Positions 6,701 to 14,655 of a stretch of 64,000 nt of DNA are shown here, one piece after another. The notes under the pieces are model-generated. The model did no database searches and had not been told where the DNA came from. It worked only from the letters and a program-made list of their open reading frames with translations. Within the stretch, counting starts at the first letter, position 1, and every line of letters starts with the position of its first letter. The position numbers and the translations under genes were made by a program. The stretch covers positions 4,464,001-4,528,000 of the forward strand of contig JBANDB010000004.1 in NCBI GenBank assembly GCA_037576215.1, read 5' to 3'. The DNA is from Armillaria gallica (lineage: Eukaryota; Basidiomycota; Agaricomycetes; Agaricales; Physalacriaceae).

Positions 6701-9066
6701 AGTACCTTGGAGTCATCATCAGTGAAGGAAGCATCCGTATGGACCCAGTCAAGATCGCAGGAATCGCAGAATGGCCTGTACCAACCAAGAAAGTACAGCT
6801 CCAGTCGTTCTTAGGCTTTACCAACTTCTACAGACGTTTCATCAAAGGATATAGCAAGGTCGTCAAGCCGATGACCCAGCTAACAGGAAACGATCCATGG
6901 AAATGGGGAAAAGCGCAACAGGACGCATTCGAAGAATTGAAACGCCTATTAGCCGAAGAGGTGGTATTGGCAATACCCACCAATGGCGGAAAATTCCGCA
7001 TAGAAGCAGATGCAAGTGAGGGAGCGATAGGTGCGGTATTGACGCAGGAGCAGGATGGAAAATGGCGCCCGGTCGCATTTTTATCCAAATCCCTCACCAC
7101 GACAGAACGAAATTACGAAATTTACGACAAAGAACTGCTCGCGATAATGATCGCGCTCGACGAGTGGAGGCACTATCTAATGGGCGCGGCTCAGGACTTC
7201 GAAATATGGACGGACCACCAAAACCTCCAGTATTTCCGAAAACCCCAGAAACTCAACCGGCGACAAGCGCGGTGGGTAACTGAACTGGCCGAATATCACT
7301 TCACGCTTCACCACAAATCCGGAACCGCAAACAAGAAAGCCGACTTACTTAGTCGCAGAGCAGATCACGAGCAAGGAAAGGAGGACAACGACGAGGTTAT
7401 CGTCCTCAAACCCGAGCACTTCCGGGCCCTAGTCATGCCCACTATCGAGGAAACCCATTCCAAGATAAAGCAAGCCACGCTCAACCACCGACAGTGGGAC
7501 AAGAACATTGCGACCTCCCTAAACCACGACCGAGGACTGAAAATGAATGACGGGTTAATCTATTACGATTCCCGCATTTATGTTCCTTCCAACCATGCGT
7601 TACGAGGCGAGATTGTCTCGCAAGTTCATGACCACATCACGGCGGGACACCCCGGCATAGAAAAGACTAAAGAACTCGTCTTACGAGAATATTGGTGGCC
7701 CAGGATGAAAAAAGACATAGAAGATTATGTCCGCGGTTGCGAGACGTGCCAACGAACGAAATCGAGCACTCAAGCAAAAGCAGCACCGCTACATCCCAAC
7801 GCAGTACCCTCCCGACCCTGGACTCATATCTCCGTCGACATGGTAACTGGTTTACCAAAGAGTCAAGGCTTCGACGCGATCTTAATGATCGTCGATCGCT
7901 TCTCTAAGGAGATCATACCAGTCGCATGCACTACGGAGATGTCATCGGAAGGATGGGCCAAAATCCTACGAGACGAAGTTTACGCTAAACATGGGATGCC
8001 CCAGGTCGTTATCAGCGACCGAGGCACCGTGTTTGTATCCAAGTTCATGAAAGACCTTTATGACTTGCTTCAAATCAAGGCAAACGCATCCACCGCCTAT
8101 CACCCACAAACTGACGGACAGACTGAGCGAGTGAATCAGGAGGTTGAAAAATACCTCCGGATCTTCGTCAATCACCGCCAGAATGACTGGGTAGAATGGC
8201 TCTCTCTCGCGGCCTTCGCTCACAATAACCGCACCCACTCCGCAACGGGTAAAAGTCCCTTCGAGGTTACCCATGGCTATATCGTCGAGGTCCTCCCTGG
8301 TGCCGTACGACCCCAAGCACCCTTCAGAACACCGGCCTCAAACACTTTTGTTTCAGATATGCAGAAAATCCACGCCGAGGCAAAGCAAGCACTCGAGAAA
8401 GCCGCCGACCAGATGAAAGCCCAATACGACAAAAAGAAAAGACCTGCAGTTGATTACTCGGTGGGAGACGAAGTGTGGCTCGATACGAGCAATCTGGCAC
8501 TCCCACGTCCGAAGAAAAAACTCGCAGACAAAAAAACGGGCCCCTTCCGAATCATCGCCAAGATCGGAGCTTCGGCATACAAATTAAAACTCCCCATAGG
8601 CTGGCGTATCCATCCAGTATTCAACGAATCACTCCTAACACCCTACACGCCACCCGCATTCCCTAACCAGGAACAGCCGCCTCCGCCACCACCCGATCTT
8701 ATTGACGGGGAGGAGCACTATGAAATCGAGCAAGTTCTCGAGCATAGAGACCGGAAGGTCCGAGGAAGGGCTGGCGAACCGTGGCACTGGACTACGGACT
8801 ACTTCGTAAAATGGAAAGGATATGGACCCGAATCCAACAGCTGGGTAAAGGAAAACGACATGGATGCCGACGAACTAGTCGACAAATACCTCGCAGAAAA
8901 AGTGAACCGCACCAGACAAGAGACAGGAGATTGGCAGTCTTATACAGACCCATTCACTGGTCAGAAAATCTGGTACGACCAAGCACGCGACTGGGATTGG
9001 TTTGGTGGCAACGACGACCCCTCGACAGGCTCGAACTCGCCGTACGAAGCAACAGAAATCCCATAA
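3691..9066 (+). CDS. pol: pol: protease, reverse transcriptase, RNase H, integrase, chromodomain
   Basis: The frame is open from just after a stop at 3688-3690 to 9066 and has no ATG near its start, so it is likely expressed by -1 frameshift from gag. A spacer of about 580 residues, with a 63-bp tandem repeat at 4281-4560, precedes the aspartic protease motif DSG (codons from 5509). Reverse transcriptase: KLDVRWGYNNVRI and the catalytic YLDD at 6565-6576. RNase H: EADASEG near 7003, with YDKELLAI and TDHQNLQY. Integrase: HHCC zinc domain at about 7627-7760 and catalytic D (7837), D (8017), E (8125), spaced D-59-D-35-E. A GPY/F-type module follows at about 8500-8640. The C-terminal chromodomain at about 8720-8900 (YFVKWKGY) is expected to guide integration by binding histone marks. 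All catalytic residues are present, so the protein looks functional. Confidence 0.97.
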   Translation, partial: RGKRERRLDDDSVYSASQGLVLAGAPFLSHSCTYISPVVTTAHSNIPATSPPDQPSKNHRTPNEATVVMVGPSTMLETSAVVAELSVRRPASNLLQTKARGDKSPTIVTPIITAKHQSRPSLGEFQAAVTNVRPDGAGEQTATLPRKSPLPEIAALRSPCRAGSFEGIATAKPPLVKETGAQAAECKSHDGALMTAPETSSRNTGQPEDDHKGDLGSSETSSRNTGQPEDDHKGDLGSSETSSRNTGQPEDDHKGDLGSSETSSRNTGQPEDDHKGDLGSSETSSRNTGSSPNEATVIMVGPLTILEDTRDARGYLLSVLKATTDTTGILPSVPKMDDPESGKCPRLVANAYRDVGRPDEGGMPNETRVPVITETGPKEQGEGDHSSTVRSVGNHRPVVSAQPAISSRDGAFEESASHSTTDQKAAGLEAASAQAVQRGHQVAFIEVPDHEDITSFMMNKDAKLTPLDLENAVTSPTVVAPVWGDAKVEEAPQLSRTYTKGQTYREWLKPFGAEWTLRGVVQARTESEAKAILKNWVHKARAEEVADSMIEAMRGMKRIDALWWLHELQEPKRLISALSNKGKDLVIPVIFGAPGTIPRVATTALIDSGCTSSAINQRFVRQHHIPTRPTAAPIPVYNADGTKNSGGSITEYAEIELKIGDHSERIDLAVTDLGDKEIFLGHDWLARHNPIINWKTGGLTFARCECRKNLFTLPDADPDDNWDEELEEGDTILAVDFTRAILVRAHHANDLAAAANADKEAKTFEEMVPEWCRDFNDLFDKDSFDELPDPKTWDHAIELTPNASANLDCKVYPLNRNEQAELDKFLDENLSSGRIRPSKSPMASPFFFVKKKDGKLRPVQDYRKLNEMTIKNRYPLPLISELMDKLRGAKYFSKLDVRWGYNNVRIKSGDEWKAAFRTNRGLFEPTVMFFGLTNSPATFQWMMNDIFKNLIASGAVTVYLDDILIMSKTKEEHRRITREVLRLLRKNKLFLKAEKCEFETLETEYLGVIISEGSIRMDPVKIAGIAEWPVPTKKVQLQSFLGFTNFYRRFIKGYSKVVKPMTQLTGNDPWKWGKAQQDAFEELKRLLAEEVVLAIPTNGGKFRIEADASEGAIGAVLTQEQDGKWRPVAFLSKSLTTTERNYEIYDKELLAIMIALDEWRHYLMGAAQDFEIWTDHQNLQYFRKPQKLNRRQARWVTELAEYHFTLHHKSGTANKKADLLSRRADHEQGKEDNDEVIVLKPEHFRALVMPTIEETHSKIKQATLNHRQWDKNIATSLNHDRGLKMNDGLIYYDSRIYVPSNHALRGEIVSQVHDHITAGHPGIEKTKELVLREYWWPRMKKDIEDYVRGCETCQRTKSSTQAKAAPLHPNAVPSRPWTHISVDMVTGLPKSQGFDAILMIVDRFSKEIIPVACTTEMSSEGWAKILRDEVYAKHGMPQVVISDRGTVFVSKFMKDLYDLLQIKANASTAYHPQTDGQTERVNQEVEKYLRIFVNHRQNDWVEWLSLAAFAHNNRTHSATGKSPFEVTHGYIVEVLPGAVRPQAPFRTPASNTFVSDMQKIHAEAKQALEKAADQMKAQYDKKKRPAVDYSVGDEVWLDTSNLALPRPKKKLADKKTGPFRIIAKIGASAYKLKLPIGWRIHPVFNESLLTPYTPPAFPNQEQPPPPPPDLIDGEEHYEIEQVLEHRDRKVRGRAGEPWHWTTDYFVKWKGYGPESNSWVKENDMDADELVDKYLAEKVNRTRQETGDWQSYTDPFTGQKIWYDQARDWDWFGGNDDPSTGSNSPYEATEIP
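4281..4560 (+). repeat. 63-bp in-frame tandem repeat in pol spacer (4 copies plus a partial)
   Basis: Full units start at 4281, 4344, 4407 and 4470; a partial fifth starts at 4533. Each unit encodes 21 residues, beginning ETSSRNTGQPEDDHKG. The units differ at only one or two bases (for example AACCC versus AACCT), so the expansion is recent. A larger-scale echo flanks it: PNEATVVMVGPSTM near 3880 and PNEATVIMVGPLTI near 4567, so the whole array may lie in a duplicated module. Confidence 0.95.
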
Positions 9067-9228
9067 ACAAACAAGCAGTCGAAACGTGCCCTATAACGGG
9101 GGATAGCAACGGACCCTCACTCACGAACTTTTACGACAATGGATGCATCCACACTCATGACCTTTACGAATACTAACGCACGCCACAAAAATCCGTCTAC
9201 CGCGCATATGGATCCCCTCTTGATCCCT

Positions 9229-9605
9229 CTCATTGCTGTCATACGAAAAGTCCCCCATGCCTGGAAGGCGAACAAGGCCCCCAGGACAAGCTGCAGCGCG
9301 TATGACATCGCTCGTAAAACCCGGGAGGTTTTACGAGACAGACAATGATGAAAATCAAAACGGAACGTCGATCCACTGACAGATGTGCATAATCAGGCCT
9401 GCTCAACGAGACATACGGGTCTAGTTTACCACTCGCGTCACCATCATATGGAAAATCCTCTCCTCCTCTGGGCGAACAAGGCCTTTGGAGCAAGCTGCAG
9501 CCCATATGACATTTCTTCGAAAACTCTGCTCAAAAGGCATGAGATCTCTAGGGACGGCATGACGATGACGCAGACGGAACGCCGATGTACTGGCAGTTGG
9601 GACAC
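9229..9605 (+). repeat. Imperfect direct duplication in the 3' untranslated region
   Basis: Two related segments with an offset of about 203 bp, for example GCGAACAAGGCC followed by CAAGCTGCAG near 9268 and again near 9471, each continuing to a CATATGACAT or GTATGACATC motif and a CGGAACG(T/C)CGAT motif. They lie between the pol stop and the polypurine tract, where some chromoviruses carry non-coding repeats of unknown role. Confidence 0.7.
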
Positions 9606-9612
9606 CTGCCCT

Positions 9613-9622
9613 AGTGGGGGGG
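9613..9622 (+). other. Polypurine tract, plus-strand primer
   Basis: AGTGGGGGGG followed by TAA ends directly before the TG of the 3' LTR at 9626, the expected place for plus-strand DNA priming. Confidence 0.8.
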
Positions 9623-9625
9623 TAA

Positions 9626-10144
9626 TGTTACGATTTATTCATTTTTTTCCTTACATCTTATCTTATCTCGGGCAGATAAGATAAGATGACTCACTATCTT
9701 TAGATCCGCGACTCCCGGGGAGTCTTCATAAATCTTCACATCGCTAACACGTCACACTCGGTCGACATGTACGCAACACGTACTCCACACGTCACATTCG
9801 GCCAACGCGTACGCGACACGTACTCAAGACGACTTAACACGTCTTGAGCACGTCTTATTTCTCGGCTATCGTGTATCTCGCTTATTCACTTTCTAACACG
9901 ATAGCCTCACCTTAGTACCTTTTACGGACCTTGACTTTAGTATATAAGTAGTTTACTCAAAGCCTGTATTTCCCTAGCTTTGAGCTAAAGTTTATTCATA
10001 CCGAATACTCTCCCTATCCTCACACTTCGCTAAGAGCTTCTAAAGTGAGTCTTGGGCACCAATCATCCACAAGGGCTAGACGGTGACTGTACGAACGCGA
10101 TACAGCCGATCTATTCACCTTTTGGTTGGAGTTCGGGTCTTACA
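9626..10144 (+). repeat. 3' LTR of gypsy element
   Basis: 519 bp, matching 769-1287 base for base by eye. It is followed by CATTC (10145-10149), the second copy of the target duplication. Confidence 0.97.
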
Positions 10145-12052
10145 CATTCCAAAAAGTGTTCTTTGAATATTTTCAGTTTAAATAAGAGCTTAATAAAGGA
10201 GCGACAGATCTGAATGTCACACAATCCAAAGCCAGAAAGGAACTTATTTTGGGCACCCTTGGTCGGAAGTCCAGTGGCATCCCCTAGTAGTTCTTGAGTT
10301 TGCTTCGAAGTTCAGAGTTCATAGTGAATTTCAAGGTTGTATTGTTCTGTCTTGGGAACCAGACAAACCACGCATGGTTTCAGGCCATTGGTACCTCAGG
10401 TCAACACCACAAAACACCTATTATGTCTGGTAAGTTGCCATCTCCGAGTTCTGTATAAGTTATTCTGACTCATGCCTCCTCAAAATCGCAACTTATGATT
10501 GGAACTCGAGGGAATGTCTGAAGATCTTCATCACACAGCTGAAGGTGAACCCAGCTCCCTATTTTACTGGGTCCCTCGAGCAGCTCGAGGATGTATTTCA
10601 TTGCGGCATGCCATACAGACCGCTTGAAGTCCACATAGTAGGTTTTATTTTTGTACCTCCAATCATCCTTTATCTGGTATATTATTCAACAAGGTCAAAG
10701 GCAAGCTGTAACACAAGAAATGGATACCAATGGAAGCCAGCCAACAACTTGTCCACCTCCTACACCATTGCCATTTCATATTTCAACTCTCAAATTTGTG
10801 CAATGGGCCACAACAGGATATCCTTGAGCAGTGCCAAACAAAGACAGCTGAGTTTTATCAGCATACAAGATGAAGCAAAGTGGTTTTGCACCCTTTGGGA
10901 GTGTGGTCTATAGCAAGTGAATAAGCAATTAATCAATTCATAGAAACAGTGATAATAATACATGCCTGTAGATCCCAGAATGCTTGCACTGTCCATGGCT
11001 CATCAATAAACCTTTTGAATGCCTTCCCATTCCACTTGGACAGCTCAACAGCATCCCAGAAGAAATGTGGTTCCAGCATCGGATTCTAGATCAGTTCTAG
11101 CACTCACATCCATAAATTCTATCGATAAACATTGAATGTCTGGTTTTTGCCACGAAGGGGTATGGTAACTGTCGACTTTTCGAACTAAATGACACATGTT
11201 AAGACTACACACTCAACAATATCAAGGGTGCTTACAGGAGTAATATGATTGGCCGCTCAATCCCAGTGCTCCTTGAAGTCCTTCGGACTTTTGATAGTTG
11301 AGTTGAGGCCTTGGATACTCTCAGATTGAGGGGTTAATAATTCAAACAGCGTATTCATCTGTTTGTTGGTGAGTGCTGCATCTAGAATGAATTCTCCCAG
11401 CTTGAAGTCACGATGTGTAGCAAAGGACTGCCACAGACAAGGGTCAATCGGTGGATCAGTGTATTGAAACATAGGATCAGAACGATACTGTTCAAAATGG
11501 TCAACTTGAGTTGGAATTCCACTGGCTGGATGGTAGACAGTTTGAATGGCATCAGTCTCATACACCGATGCTGATATGTCATCAGTGAGCTGATCTGGAG
11601 CGTCAGGCAATCCAGAGATATTAGTTTTGTCAACTATGGCATCATTGAGAATTGGTGCAGGTACTTCAAGAGAATGGATAAGCTAGAACATCTCTGAAAA
11701 GTTGGTACTCATGGTCTGGACTTGATTTGCTTTCAGCTGAAATGATGCTTGTTTACATATTTGGACCAACAGCTATACGAAAACATACCATAATTAGCGG
11801 AAGCAAGGTCATGTTCTTCAGAGGGGACTGGTATATCTGTCTCTGCTAAAGCTAGAGAGGAACCGCCAGAATTTCAGTGATAATACATCAAATGCTGAGC
11901 CTACCTGTGTGAAATAACTCTCTCTCATACAACACATCAGCCTGCCGCTCATCGAAATCACATTTGCAGGTGATTTTATGTTGCGTCAGCCCATGACATG
12001 CGAAAAGACTTAAACAGTAGGGGCATTGCTCTTGGCAGGAGGGGGCTGGCAT
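10145..12052 (-). pseudogene. Plavaka (KDZ) transposase, N-terminal half
   Basis: The first half of the gene whose end lies at 1-768. On the minus strand the probable start ATG is at 12050-12052, leading into a zinc-finger-like motif, CPYCLSLFACHGLTQH, typical of Plavaka N-termini. Later blocks include HRDFKLGEFILDAALTNKQ (11257-11610), GYPVVAHCTNLRVEI, NGNGVGGGQVVGWLPLV and YVDFKRSVWHAAMKYILEL, separated by short introns. A TGA at 10776-10778 interrupts RVEI and NGNG where an Arg codon (CGA) would fit, so the gene was probably already dead before, or independently of, the retrotransposon. Joining 768 to 10150 over one CATTC restores the conserved NTFWNVTDCDPF, which proves that the two halves were one gene. 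Confidence 0.85.
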
Positions 12053-12544
12053 TGAAGGATGAAGATATCACAATGCCATTAGAAGTGGGGCCTTTTAAAG
12101 GGTGCCGAGTCCCACCAGCCCCATCAAACAGTCTTCTGGCCTTGTAGAGCCTATACCTCCGTGGATCGTGAATGCGGCGATGGAATTGCATTGTGATATC
12201 AATTGAAGATACAAACCACATGTCCATTTACTAGGTACTGCTAGCATACTGTGGACGATGCTCGGAAGAAGTGTATAGATTTCGAAGTATCAAAAAAAGT
12301 TCATCTTATATGCACTAGGCATGTGGAAAGAACACTCCGTCCTCGACTCGAAGTTGAAGAATGATGGTTTGTGTTCAAGGGTCGGCATGGGCTTATACAT
12401 GTTTATCTTATCTTATCTGACAAATGTATTTCTAATATTCTCAAATATAATCTTATCAGCCAGATTATTTGCTGAATTTCCTAATAAGGTCAGAACAGAA
12501 TCTCCGACATGAGTCTACAACTTGAAGCTCTTAACCAATTAAAC

Positions 12545-13030
12545 CTGTACTATTCGCCTGGTAGCATTCTGAGGGTCAGAAACCTGATTCCCCACTAGAT
12601 ATATGCACTGTATTTATACTATTCTACTGATACACTATTGCCAATGTCTTGCAACTGACTAATATGCTTGCTGACCCAGCCTGGTGAGGCTAAACTCTCT
12701 GCCTGGCAGATATTATCTCATCAGTAGCTACCAGGTTGATCGGTCATACTAGATCAATCACCAGGTGATCTGATAACTTCTGCTGAGATGCCAGGCAATT
12801 ACACTATACGAGTCACAGCCTGGACCTTTGGTTGACCAGGTAGAATACCCATCTTCTATTCAAGCATTAGAACAGCTTGTTTCAAAGTTACCAGGTGGCC
12901 TTTTTGTTTTACAATGTGTTACTTTCTTTTCATGTTGTACTGATTGGTACAATGTAATACTGTTGTATTTCCAGAAAATGTTAATTTACATGTATTTTTA
13001 AAGGGTGTATGCCTGGCAGGCATATCACAC
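12545..13030. repeat. Field of CCTGG/CCAGG motifs, probable Plavaka subterminal repeats
   Basis: About ten GCCTGG(T/C) or ACCAGGT motifs in both orientations lie in under 500 bp (for example near 12550, 12680, 12710, 12730, 12760, 12790, 12820, 12835, 12890 and 13010). They sit upstream of the minus-strand Plavaka gene that starts at 12052. Clusters of short motifs near element ends are transposase-binding sites in CACTA/KDZ-like elements. I could not place the terminal inverted repeat, since the other end is outside the window. Confidence 0.5.
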
Positions 13031-13312
13031 AGATGCAACTTTCTCTTACCAGAGAGTTTGCTAGCCTTACACTGCAACAGTGGCTCTACAATCAGCAGTT
13101 TCAGCAGTTAACTCATCATATGATGGCACAGAGAAGATCACAGTCTACACTATTGAAGCTGCCTAGTGAGTAATTATTCTGCCTTCAAATTACTTATCCT
13201 TATTGTCCTTATATTCTTTTCTACAGTTGTTTATTGATTCACCTATCTATACAAAATTCACTTGTAATTATTACTCAAACATTATATAGTCTTTTCTTCA
13301 GCTAGTTGCATC

Positions 13313-13927
13313 TAGTGATTTGAAAGGCCCAGCCTGAAGCCCTAAGCCAAGCCAAGCTGAGCCAAGCCAGGCCCTGAAAAGCCCAGCCTTGAGAGTGGGC
13401 TTGGTGAAGGCTCGGGCTCAGGCTTCATTATTTGAAAGCCCAAGCCTAAGGCTCAAGCCTAGGCTTTCAGCATCCCAAAATGGTAGGTATTCATGCCAGG
13501 AGATGTGTCATTTACCATCCCTTGGGACTGATTTTGGGTATGTGATCAGATTGTAGTTCAAAATTGATGTGATGGACATCGCCGAGGTCACTTTCGGGTC
13601 ACTTTATCACTGACTATCATTCCAGTTCGTCAATATACTTGTTGCAACTATCGCAAAACCTCACTGATGCCCATAATACAGCTTAGATCAATCCAACAGG
13701 AGATAATTTGAAGCAAAGGAGGCATCAAATAAGCTGCAGACTTTGCCTTAGGTCAACAAAACTTAGTATGTTGTTCCTGCATATGAGCCTGGGCCCAAGC
13801 CCAAGCTGAGCCTGAGCCTCACCAGGCTTGGGCTCAAGGCTCAGGCTTGTGATTTGAAGAGCCTGAGCCCTCCAAAGCTGAGCCCAAGCTGCGAAAGCCG
13901 AGCCGAGCTGAGCCTTTCAAATCACTA
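13313..13927. mobile_element. hAT-type MITE, 615 bp, with 8-bp target duplication
   Basis: Terminal inverted repeat TAGTGATTTGAAAGGC at 13313 and its complement ending at 13927. The 8-bp duplication GTTGCATC flanks it at 13305-13312 and 13928-13935. TIRs of the form (T/C)ARNG and 8-bp duplications are hallmarks of hAT elements. The interior has no gene. Near both ends it is packed with GCC(A/C)AGCC and GAGCCTGAGCC motifs in opposite orientation, so it could fold into a long hairpin. Confidence 0.88.
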
Positions 13928-14273
13928 GTTGCATCAGCATTGCCTGATGATCTGGCTTCAATGTCTACTATCATGCCCCAAGTTTTGATGGAACCCATCA
14001 GCTACACTCTCAACAACTTGCATGTTACAAAGGTGATCAATAATCAAGGTGAGCTTTAGGAGAATCTCCATGCACTTTGGGGAACTCAAAGATCAGTAGA
14101 CCCCAGCCAAACAACACTCACAGGCCCCCAGTGGCTAGTGTGTGCAGTGCAGGCATCTGTGATGGAAGACAATGTATGACATACATATATGTAAGGACAG
14201 ACATGCAATGACTAGTAGAATCAATAGATGGTTGACACTCCATGTTGGAGTATGCTAAGCAAGAACACACAAG

Positions 14274-14650
14274 TGTTACAATTTATTCATTTTCTTTATC
14301 TAAGTGCCTCTTATCTTATCTTCAGTGCTTATTTTATCTTATCCTTAGATCCGTGACTCCACAGAGTCATGACTCGTGATACAGTCACCACCATTCACCT
14401 TGTGTTATTTCTGCTTCTTTCTTGCAATGGTGCACTTATTATTAAACCCCTCATTTTAGTATATAAGTACCATAGCTCAAGCTGTATATTTCCTAGCTTT
14501 GAGCTAACGTTTATTTATACCAAAACACATTCATTCTCACTAAGTGCTAAAAACACTTAGTCTTGAGGTCCTTTCATCACAAGACTTAATGGTGACTGTA
14601 CAAACATGATACAGCCATTATTTACTCTTGATTGGATGTCAGGTCTTACA
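14274..14650 (+). repeat. Solo LTR related to the complete gypsy element
   Basis: 377 bp, TGTTACAATTTATTC...GGTCTTACA, flanked by the 5-bp duplication ACAAG (14269-14273 and 14651-14655). It is clearly homologous to the 519-bp LTRs but has diverged and lost internal sequence. The TATATAA box (14460-14466) and the self-primer AGCTTTGAGCTAA (14495-14507) are kept at the same 35-bp spacing. A solo LTR forms by recombination between the two LTRs of an older insertion. Confidence 0.93.
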
Positions 14651-14655
14651 ACAAG

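Larger units (their letters stand above)
769..10144 (+). mobile_element. Complete Ty3/gypsy LTR retrotransposon (chromovirus, Tf1/sushi type)
   Basis: A 9376-bp element bounded by two 519-bp LTRs that I found identical when read side by side. Each LTR starts TGTTACG and ends CTTACA. The 5-bp target duplication CATTC lies at 764-768 and 10145-10149. Order: 5' LTR, self-complementary primer site, ORF0, gag, pol (protease, reverse transcriptase, RNase H, integrase, chromodomain), 3' untranslated repeat, polypurine tract, 3' LTR. The C-terminal chromodomain and the self-priming arrangement place it with Tf1/sushi chromoviruses of fungi. Identical LTRs and open gag and pol frames suggest it is young and possibly still active. 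It sits in a minus-strand Plavaka pseudogene. Confidence 0.97.
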
